This document shows, piece after piece, positions 22,301-30,985 of a stretch of DNA of 64,000 nucleotides (positions are counted from its first letter, which is position 1; each line of letters opens with the position of its first letter). The stretch covers positions 58,640,562 to 58,704,561 of the forward strand of contig OZ024903.1 of NCBI GenBank assembly GCA_964017125.1, in the 5' to 3' direction. The notes below the pieces were generated by a model, which did not search any database, was not told the DNA's origin, and was given only the letters and a program-made list of their open reading frames with translations. The stretch is from Flabesymbios commensalis. Lineage: Eukaryota > Annelida > Polychaeta > Terebellida > Flabelligeridae. The position numbers and the translations under genes were made by a program.

Positions 22301-23612
22301 GATGCAGATAGGGGAGGTCATTTGACGCACCTTCAAAATCCAGGACCCATCCATATTAAACACGAGATATAAACACGTACAATGAACGAGGTTGGGCCTA
22401 TCTAATAGGGGCTTACTGCTTGCAAACTTGTTGTGTAAGAAACAATATGCGAGCAGCTGATCAAATTAATAGCTAACCCCCGAAGTTTACTTTGATCTTG
22501 GCAAGGACACCACATATCCTCTAAATTAGGTAGTACTTACACTTCTCGTTATACGCTAAACTCAGTTTCACTGGACAAACAATCGATCTAATTGCTTTAT
22601 TAGGATTTGTTTTTAATTTAAAAGTTGAATGTGCACGGTTTTATTTTCAGTGCTGCCCACTACCCCTGTACGTGACCTGCCACTGAGTCGTAGAAAAGCA
22701 GTGGAGAACCTGTTGTATGGAGCTCCGTCTGACAGAGGTGGATGGCGTGCTCTAGCCAGAGAACTAGGTAGGCCTATATACCATAGTAGGTCTCCGAATC
22801 CCTTTATTCCCTACAAACATTGACCCAGGGCTGATTTAATGTTGTTACATTAAATCAACCCTGGGTCAATATTTCGTGTTTGTTGGATTATCGTATTATT
22901 CGATTAAGTAAACAATAATTATTAATTTACCTTTTCGAAGCTGTGTCTATCTACCATGATCTACACATTGACGATATTATGATTAGGCCTACTTTGATTG
23001 GATAATAATATCCGATACCGAACATTTGACAATCTCGCTGTTTAAACAAAAAATAATGTTTTAAAACCGTGATCAATCAAATTATATATTAAAATTGTAC
23101 GCGTAGATGTAGTTTGTTGTTTATTGTCAGAATACCTCATGTATGACCGAGTAGGTATCACTTTCATAACTTGTTTTAAACAAATTCTTATTCATTTACA
23201 TTATCTGATTATAGCCATTGCTCTTGCATAGTATACACACAACCCTACATACATGTCACAATGTGTAGGTGTAAAATACCATACTTGGCCAAAGTTATTT
23301 CTTATAAAAAGTAAAAGTATTCTTTTCAATGTAATTTAACTGTGATTTTCAGGTTATTCAGTGGCTTGGATCTCAAAGTTTGAATCAGCCGCCACTCAAG
23401 ATGGACAGTCGCCTCTAAAGTATGTGTTAATGGACTGGGCGCAGTCAGAGACTGCCGTGGTGGCCACCCTTACAAATGCCCTGAGAAACATTGGTCGTGA
23501 GGATGTGGCCAGGGCGCTGGTGGGAGATACCAGGGAGTATGCCCCTCCTCCTAGATACGGCATATCACCCTCATCACAACATATAGGCGATAAAAAGGGC
23601 GAGATGGTGTGA
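16191..23612 (+). CDS. NGFR: p75 neurotrophin receptor-like (TNFRSF16) death-domain receptor, five exons, 5' end missing
   Basis: Joining 16191-16328, 21151-21508, 21836-22123, 22651-22767 and 23353-23612 gives one frame of 386 residues with consensus AG/GT borders (phases 0,1,1,1). Seen: four TNFR cysteine-rich domains (residues 7-165), a transmembrane helix (193-213) reading IPIYCSILGLVVV, a basic stop-transfer HRRRK, a juxtamembrane SDSG motif, and a C-terminal death domain (about 270-357). Family knowledge: vertebrate p75NTR has the same order and near-identical membrane residues, including the cysteine that links dimers (Cys197 here). It also has an N-glycosylation sequon just before the last cysteine of CRD1 (NNT here, NQT in human). 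It binds neurotrophins/proneurotrophins and signals through death-domain partners at the plasma membrane. Only the signal-peptide exon is missing; mature human p75 is about the same length. Another TNFR-superfamily member is possible but much less likely, given the membrane and juxtamembrane match. Confidence 0.9.
17340..17431. repeat. Hairpin family fragment
   Basis: A centre-like GTCGCTCCAACGTCTTCGAG followed by a right end TTTTGTGTTTGCCGGG. The left terminus is lost. Confidence 0.45.
18236..18483 (+). mobile_element. MITE with AACCCTTT ends and an internal hairpin
   Basis: It begins AACCCTTTAAGCCC and ends TTGAAAGGGTT. A diverged copy lies inverted at 59795-60015. Inside, 18391-18455 forms a strong hairpin (CATCTTCATCCACTACAAG and its complement). 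Confidence 0.7.
18962..19026. repeat. GC-rich palindrome
   Basis: Arms of 32 bp with few mismatches (GCGGGGGCCGTCTTTATACG facing CGTATAAAGACGGTCCCCGC) are separated by one base. The flanking AACCC resembles the 18236 family end. Confidence 0.75.
19958..20060. repeat. Hairpin element with private outer arms
   Basis: CCCAGCAAACG start. Both arms carry ACACTCACCC / GGGTGAGTGT in place of the usual ACATTGAACC, with the centre GCCAGCGTCGCAG. Confidence 0.75.
20470..20524. repeat. Perfect 16-bp-stem hairpin in an intron
   Basis: TTCACCAGGGGGCTCT faces AGAGCCCCCTGGTGAA across a 23-bp loop. Confidence 0.75.
21151..21508 (+). CDS. NGFR: NGFR-like exon: CRD2-CRD4
   Basis: The acceptor TTTGTTACAG precedes 358 bp in phase 0 and the donor TCG|GTAAGT ends it in phase 1. 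It encodes three cysteine-rich modules, with spacings such as CHPCRLCPLYSH, CRPCESCPMGFG and CGSCALCGE. There are two further N-glycosylation sequons (NTT, NST). The order and spacing follow the neurotrophin-binding CRD2-4 of p75NTR. All expected cysteines appear to be present. Confidence 0.9.
21836..22123 (+). CDS. NGFR: NGFR-like exon: stalk, transmembrane helix, juxtamembrane region
   Basis: The acceptor CTTCATTTCAG and donor CCAG|GTCAGC frame 288 bp. The exon carries a short Pro/Thr stalk, a hydrophobic helix of about 21 residues, a basic cluster and a cytoplasmic linker with SDSG. Vertebrate p75NTR has a related HSDSG motif at the same place. The stalk is much shorter than in vertebrates, so space for a membrane-proximal protease site is limited. 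Confidence 0.88.
22651..22767 (+). CDS. NGFR: NGFR-like exon: first half of death domain
   Basis: The acceptor TTATTTTCAG and donor CTAG|GTAGGC frame 117 bp, phase 1 at both ends. It encodes helices 1-2 of the death domain, with LPLSRRKAVENLL and WRALARELG. These align with LPPAKREEVEKLL and WRHLAGELG of human p75NTR. The open frame through the donor reads into a hairpin repeat and is not coding. Confidence 0.87.
22808..22888. repeat. Hairpin element lacking its centre, inside an NGFR-like intron
   Basis: ATTGACCCAGGGCTGATTTA and its facing arm pair over 24 bp with one mismatch around a 4-base loop. It lies about 40 bp downstream of a splice donor and ends CGTGTTTGTTGGA. Confidence 0.75.
23353..23612 (+). 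CDS. NGFR: NGFR-like last coding exon: rest of death domain and tail
   Basis: The acceptor GATTTTCAG precedes 260 bp ending in TGA. It encodes death-domain helices 3-6 (YSVAWISKFE, VLMDWAQSE, TLTNALRNIGRED) and a proline-rich tail ending GEMV. Vertebrate p75 ends in a PDZ-binding SPV; the E-x-V end here could also bind a PDZ domain, which is inference. The next AATAAA in the 3' flank is at about 24074. Confidence 0.89.
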
Positions 23613-25640
23613 ACAGACAGAGCCACGTTTTCCCATCTAGCCAGTACTTATGAGTCTCAGTTTGAATGAATGTATTATATTTTATTGTGCAGTCACTGAT
23701 TTCCATATTACACACAGTGTAATTAATAGCAGGCTACGTCACATGGAGATGAACGCTTCAGCGCAAACGTCAACCTCGAGAATGCTGAAATATGAGTAGG
23801 CATATAACCGTTTTTAAAGTTTTACAAGGGATTCCTAATTGTAAATAATTATAAAATCAGTCGTATTGACCTATTGTCGAACTGAAACATCACAGATTCC
23901 CTCAATTTGGATCCACGGAAAGTTGCCAGTCACAGTTGACAATTTATTTGAATGATGAGTAGTTATTTTCTGAATGAATGTACATGTATATGAATGGTGT
24001 ACAATATAGGCTTGTTTTCAGCCTAAGTACAGTATGGGTCGAGAAGCTTATACTGCTGGCTTAAAAGACTTGAAATAAAATAACATGATTTGACTTGGAT
24101 CACAACTTATTGTGGCCGGCTTAATGTGAGTCGCAGTCAGTATTAGCAGGAGTAGGCCCCTACAGATAAAAATAAACAGATAAATATCGGTATATATATT
24201 CCTATACCATATTTTTCAGTCATGTCGATGCTACCACCATGTGGCCGGTTTCGAAGAACTGTTTGAGTTCGACATCACAAACACATAATTGGTGAGAGTA
24301 TGACTATGTATAATATAGATGTGACATAACTGCTTGTACATAATATGAAACCAGTTTCTTGACGATATGGTTGTAGAATTAAATATTGATTTGTCGTTGT
24401 CTTCCATTGATATGATCTAATGGTGTTTATGTACGTGTATCTTATGCTGTAACGACGTCTTGCAGTATTTCTATTTATCACTGCTCCAACGATGTTAAGT
24501 ATTCATTTAAGAAAGATATTTATTGATTGATTGATCACTACAATGCTTAGTGCAAAACTAGTTAAATATAGTCACTTAGACATTGTGATACATACCATGA
24601 ACGTTTTAATTGTATCTATTTTTCCAGACAACATAACGATTCCCTATTGGAACGACAAATTTCGTCGTCTGTAATATTTTTTTGTCTCATAACTTTATGG
24701 TTTATTTCAGCATTTTAATTGTGATTAGAATTCACGTTTTCTATAGTAGAACGGTCTAATTGCACCTCTTGGCGACGACCCCATGACGTTTGGCTTTTTC
24801 GTGTCACGTCCAGGGTTAGAGTAGGGGGGTCGTCATGATTCGCTGAGTAAACGTTGTGGGCGCGCAATCCAATGGCACGCATGCGAGCATGGTCAGCTTC
24901 AGTGAAGCATAACGGCCCAGCTGCTTTAAATTGCAAACTGACATCCTTCATTTCATTATGGTGGCGGTTACGACACTTGGGCCGGGAAGTGAAGAATAAT
25001 AATATGTGTTGCCCTAATGTCTCCAACTGTGTTTTGCCATTATTTTAATGTACGTCTTTTGGAAGGAAATTGAGTTGATTTGTCAATAAAAAACAACAAC
25101 AAATATATATATATATTTTTATGTTATATGCAGTCACACTTGCAAACATCATATTCACAAATGGTTTACCAAGTCAAATGTATATGACATCAGAAATCCA
25201 TAAGGGAGCTCTTGTGAATTTCTGATGATATGGATGTGATTTCATAATATCAGAAATAAAATGTTACAATACATTTCTATCCTAATTATTGTTATTTTAA
25301 TAATGCAGTTCTCGTGCAACTTATCGCACTTGCCACAATAAATGTAGTAGCACTTGGTGTGTAGCGCCAGTATCTCTCAAAAATATTAAGACTCATTGGC
25401 GCTTTATACGGTGGCTTTTTAGGGCCACCACAAGCTAGACGTTGTGGAAATACAATAAATATGATACAAGTTATAGTTGTCGCGAGGCAAGTTTCACCGG
25501 TAGAAAAACAAGTTAATGGTTTCGAACTACATCTCTGTTGAAATACATGTTAGAATTGTTGAAAAACAAGTTAGTGCTTATTAAAATTAAGTTGTATTTC
25601 GATAAAAACAACTTGTATATATCAGAAACACTATCTTGTA
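23613..25640. other. 3' flank of the NGFR-like gene; no other gene recognised
   Basis: Probable 3' untranslated region and intergenic DNA; AATAAA near 24074. A 103-codon minus-strand frame at 24715-25026 has no recognisable domain. Confidence 0.45.
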
Positions 25641-26781
25641 TTTCAACAACTCTCAACTTGCATGTTGCGAAATACAAATTAATTTTGTTAATTTAAACCA
25701 TGTCATTTATTTCAAATGACAGTATGTTTCCCTTCTCACTAGACATTGTTTGTCCGCAACTCTTAACTTCTATTTCTACACTTCGTATAACAAGTTGTGG
25801 AAAAATCATGTCAGGTGACCTTGAGGAAGGGGCTGAAGATATGTAATCCATGTCGCGGGGCCAAACACATGTGCTGGGCACATCAAACAGACCTGTTAAT
25901 CATTCCCAGCAAACACGAGACACTGAGCCAATGCTCTTTCAACGTTGGGCCATCGACCGGCTGACACATACCAAACACTAGGCGTTCACCCAAGGCCAGG
26001 TCAATGTTGTCTTGTCATCTGCGAAGCTGAATCATCATTGATCAAATGCTTGATGAACTTCTCCTGTTTGCTAGGCTGTTGCGGTTATCCTGTAAATCGG
26101 GTCAAACATATTGAAGGGACACATTTGTGCCATTTTCATTCCGTTAAGAAAGTTTGAATCCACACACCACAAGACAAACAAGCTGCTTGGCATTGTTTAT
26201 AAGTAACGTTAGATATACATTCAGGAGTAGGCCCTACATAGTAATATACAAATGTAATTCCAAACTAAGACGGGTTCTACAAGATGTCTTGCTCATGAAC
26301 GAAATTTAGTCGAACAGTCATTGCGGTCTCAGTCTTGTATTCTTTGCTATTGTTTGCTAGGATAGGATAAAAATAAAAACAATGTACGTTAGTGTAGCCC
26401 ATCTGTCACAAACACTGATCAGGTGTTGTTTTAATGCTGTGCCATCGTCTGCGATGCTGGCCCAACGTCGAAACAGCATTTGCGCAGTGTATCGTGTTTG
26501 CTGGGAATGATTAAGAGTACTGTTTGATGTACGTTGTGTTTGGCCCTGCGACATGAATTACATATCTCCATCCCCTTCCTCAAGGTCACCTAATATATAC
26601 TGATTTTCCACAACTTGTTATACGAAGTGTGGAAATACAAGTTAAGAGTTGCGGACAGACAAGGTATATTGAGAAGGAAAACATACTGTCATTTGAAATA
26701 AAAGACATGGTTTAAAGGCTAACATGATGTTCGACAACATTAATTTGTATCTCGCAACATGCAAGTTGCGACTTGTTGAAA
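25641..26781. mobile_element. Fold-back structure with arms of about 280 bp
   Basis: 25641-25916 is the diverged reverse complement of 26494-26781; compare CAACTTGCATGTTGCGA with TCGCAACATGCAAGTTG, and ATTCCCAGCAAACAC with GTGTTTGCTGGGAAT. The spacer of about 580 bp contains two hairpin-family copies in opposite orientation at its edges. Confidence 0.75.
26397..26505. repeat. Hairpin element copy
   Basis: Worn arms around GCCATCGTCTGCGATGCTGG, ending GTATCGTGTTTGCTGGGA. It forms the inner edge of one arm of the fold-back. Confidence 0.65.
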
Positions 26782-26864
26782 GTAATTTTGTTGGTGGCAT
26801 TTGCATGGGATCCAAAGAGCAACGAGAAGGAGTCCTTATTATTATTCATGAGGGGTGGGGGCTA

Positions 26865-27030
26865 ATTGGAAGATCAACCTTATTAGTGAGGTCAACTCAG
26901 ATGTTTCTCTTAATTAGAGGGGTAAACCTAATTAGTGAGGTCAAATGAGATGTTTATCTTAATACTAATCTAATTAGTGTGAGGTCAACCAAGGGGTCAA
27001 GCTAATTAGTGAGGTCATGAGTGAGATCAT
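26865..27030. repeat. Short irregular repeat, CTAATTAGTGAGGTCAA
   Basis: About five variants of the 17-mer at irregular spacing of 30-60 bp, mixed with GATGTTTMTCTTAAT. Confidence 0.65.
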
Positions 27031-27061
27031 CAAAACAACATATGGTGCATAGATCACTTAA

Positions 27062-27426
27062 AGGGACTGGCCCACGCTAAAAGCATAAAAAAATCGGTGA
27101 TTTTATTTCGGGTTCTTAATATGACCATATGATGTAAACATGTACATAGACTAGAACTGCAAATTTTCATAATTTTTGTGCTGCGCATTCATCAGTTAGA
27201 CTAGATATAGAGACGAAATTCCCGCATTTCCTATTTTTGACATGGTTGTCAATAATTAGAAATCAGGAATTTCGTCTCTATATCTAGCCTAACTGGTGAA
27301 TGCGCAGCACAAAAATTATAAAAAATTACAGTTCTAGTCTATGTACATGTTTACATCATATGGTCATATTAAGAACCCGAAATAAAATCACCGATTTTTT
27401 GATGATTTTAGCGTGGGCCAGTCCCT
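27062..27426. mobile_element. TTAA-flanked palindromic MITE, 365 bp
   Basis: TTAA at 27058-27061 and 27427-27430. Ends AGGGACTGGCCCACGC and GCGTGGGCCAGTCCCT; arms of about 165 bp with an asymmetric 30-bp centre (TTTGACATGGTTGTCAAT). Confidence 0.85.
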
Positions 27427-27719
27427 TTAATTAGGAATTCACCAATCAACCATCTTAATAACAGGGATGGAAGGGTATAATACACACATGTAAGTGGGCC
27501 TACTTTATATTTTCACCAACACCACAAAGTGAATCTAAAATAGGAAACGGATCAAAAACATTTCAATAAATAGTAAGTTATTACTGGAATGAGTCGTATT
27601 TGTGAACTCTTGCTCCACACAGGCCGGCTGATGCTTAAATCCGTCATGAGGAAGAAAGTAGCAGTTTACATATTTGATGCCAATGAAACTATATATATAA
27701 TTTCATATGGTTGATGCTT

Positions 27720-29610
27720 CCATAGACATACATGTGAAAATGACTTAAATTTTAATTTGATGACAGAACGTATAACCAAACTGACCAATTATACACACTA
27801 TAATGTAAAATACCAATGGCATTTAAACGAAATTGAACAAAGTATGAAGATTTATTGATGATCAACAACCCACCTTACCACAAAATGCACACTTGTTGAA
27901 ATATTTGCCTCTAACACTTGTCTAAATATTCTAAAAATTAGACCAACAACATGACAGCCAGAAAATCTAAAGATTACTTCGCATATCATATAGGATGATC
28001 CACCAATGTCAGCCATTATAAATATTCTATAGTAGGATATAATTTACTTGGCGTTCTCATAAACAAATTGATCTGGACAAGCCTTCTAAATACATCCCAG
28101 AAAACCGAAAAATACGTTTTATTTTTATTCCAGAATTACTACTGATAATAATTAAATGAGCAAAAATATTTCTAAAAAGACGAAAGCACGCTTGGTACAA
28201 ATAATTTATCACTAACAAAAATAATAAAATCAAATTTAGAAAGTGCACTTGCATAGGCCTACACACCTGAGCCATATAATCACCCATCGGCCCATCCCCC
28301 TGTCCGTTCAGAGCATAGTCAGATATTCTGCTTTTGAAACTCTCCCAATTGTTATCAAGTCTGTACTTTCACTAAGACGGTTTTCAGCGACTTGTATTGA
28401 AATGTATTCACACACACACACAAAAAAAAATTATATTGCAATATTGCAACATGGCACGCCTCAGGTCCTGTTCAAAACACTGTAGTCAATTATGAGGGGG
28501 ATATTCATAGCCTGAATAACAGCTATTAGTACAATTAACTTACTGGTCATTTTCATAATCAATTATTAGATCTGACAGCGTATGGCAACACATGTGTCAT
28601 GTGTGGATGTATACATACTATCAAATTGTAAATATGAGAATAGTAAATGAGTAATATATAATCTATTAATATACTCAACAAATATTAATATTAGAAGAAA
28701 TATTATTTTTATCAATATCATGGTGACTGGTTCCTTAGACATATATGTGAACATCACACAAATGATATTCTCATCACAGAACATATAACAAAACTGATCA
28801 AAACACTGACTTATTTCGAAGCATGTCTACACTCTAATTTAAAATAGCCTGCCATTTAAAGAGAATCTCAATAAGACATGAAGATTTATTGTCCGTCAAC
28901 AACCCTCCTTACCACAATTGGTCAAATATTATTATATATATAGCATTTAATATAGGATGGCCCGTCAAAGTCAGTTATTAGATGATGATTATAATTGATA
29001 TTGATACCTTACTTAATTAGCTGCAGATAGTGATCAACTGATCAATCAATGTAACATGTGTTTTAACTATGATGAGGAGATGAATATTGACAGGGTTATA
29101 TTGTATATACTAATGTGTGGTCCTCAAATATAATTATGTCATGTATTGAAAATAGCCTGTCATTTCAAATAAACACATTCTGCAAATGCTTATACTAGCC
29201 AACGTCCAGCATTTCTAAGTAAAACTTTTTTTAACATTGCCCAATTTTCTCCAGGTGACGACCCACGTTTGTCCAGACATGGAGATTTATTGACTGTCAG
29301 CTACCCACCTTACCACAATTGGTCAAATATGTTCCGAGAATCTTCTAAAAAATGCCTGTTTATTTAACTATTTCATCAAAATAGTATATATATTTGTCTC
29401 ACCCAGAATAGCAACTAGACAACTCAGAAAATGTAAAGTTCACTCAGCATATATTATAGGATGGCCTATACCAATGCTAGTTATTGGGTGATGATGATTA
29501 TAATTGATCAATCAATGTAACATGTGCTTTAACTATACTGATGAATATTGGCAGGGCTACATTATATTTACTAATGTGTGGTCCTCCAATATATATATGT
29601 ATATATGTAG
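27720..29610 (+). repeat. Three diverged direct copies of a repeat
   Basis: Blocks near 27720-28020, 28732-29150 and 29270-29600 share GAAGATTTATTG-like starts, CCACCTTACCACAA, ATATAGGATG and, in the last two, ACTAATGTGTGGTCCTC. No coding frame is visible. Confidence 0.6.
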
Positions 29611-29764
29611 GCAACAGTGACTTAAAAAATATATATACATAAAAAGTATAATTATATTTATAATTATAATATACATAAAACATATAAAAATAATCATTTT
29701 TGTTCAGAATAATACGATATTTTCCAACATTATCCAAAGAAAGAAGTTAGATATTTCATACAGA

Positions 29765-30985
29765 TGGACAAATTACCAGATGACTGGGTGGAGGCCAATG
29801 TTGCCCTAGTCTTCAAAAAAGGGGATCGGCACTCTCCGGCAAACTACAGGCCGAATCCCTCACATGTGTTTGTGCCCAAATTACTAGAACACATCATTTG
29901 TTAGCAACTTATGTCCCATTTTTCAAAAAACAAAATCTTAAAGCCTGTACAGCACGGCTTTCGATCAGATCAAAACACTTGTATTGTGCGAAAGCCAGCT
30001 GTTGATTACAACTGATGTTAAGTTTGTTGTCTTAGATTTCAGTATTGCTTTTGACGTTGTCCCCCGCCAACGCCTATAACATAAACTTGACCACTACGGA
30101 ATTCGGGGATCAACTCTAAATTGGATTCAACATTTTCTGACCAATAGAGCCCACAAAGTAGTATTCAATGGCAGCTCTTCAGAATCAGCCCGCGTGTAGT
30201 CCGGTGTGCCCAAGGGTACCGTTCTCGCACCCCTACTCTTTTCAACCTATATATTAATGACCTCCCTTCCAAGTTCTCCCCACAGGTTCGTCTCTTTGCA
30301 GATGGCTGCCTCCTGTATCGCACGATAAAATGTCGAGCAGATCAAGAAAAGCTGCAGAACCATTACAGAACTGGGTTGATTGATGGGGCATGTGCTTCAA
30401 CCCCTCGAAATGCTCGGTCCTGATGGTGTCCGTCCGGAATAAAAAAAAGGAAGTTCAGTACACCCTCAAAGGCAAAACACTAGTGTACGTTTCATCAACA
30501 CCATATCTTAGTGTTTGCCTTAGCGAGACCCTGGAATGGGAGGCCCAAATTTATGAAGAAAGCAGATTCCACTCTGGGTTTCCTTCGGAGGAACCTGAAG
30601 GCATGTCCCCCTAAACTAAGGGAGACTGCCTATTTCTCCCTGGTCAGATCATCCTTAGAATACTCTTCAGCAGTTTGGGACCCCTTTAGACAAAAATATA
30701 ATATAGACAAACAGCCAGACATCGCTCATTCAGAACCTGGACTGGACTGACTTGAAAACAAGACAAAACAATTCTAGACTTTTATGTTCAAAATTTTAAA
30801 TGAACTAGTCGAAATTCCTATTAATGACCGTTTAATCCAAGCCGACAAACGAACACGTGGTGGGCACAATCAGGCCTATAAATACCTTAGAGCTAACACC
30901 ACACTGGGATAAAATTTTGTTCGGCATCGAACCATCCCTGATTGGAATTCTCAAACGGCAGCCGCCATAGAATAAAAACCTGTGG
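29765..30985 (+). mobile_element. Decayed LINE fragment (reverse transcriptase and C-terminal part)
   Basis: Translated pieces show typical non-LTR features in order: WVEANVALVFKKGDRHSPANYRP, HGFRS, LYINDLPSKFSPQVRLFADG (the Y/FADD catalytic motif with its second Asp changed to Gly) and NPSKCSVLMV. LRRNLKACPPKLRETAYFSLVRSSLEYSSAVWDP and the C-terminal IPDWNSQTAAAIE follow. Several stops and frame changes interrupt it. It resembles Jockey/CR1-group elements; the 5' end is missing. Confidence 0.85.

Noticed and set aside
24715-25026. 103-codon minus-strand frame downstream of the NGFR-like gene
   Set aside because: Protein-like composition in part, but no recognisable family and no supporting exon structure.
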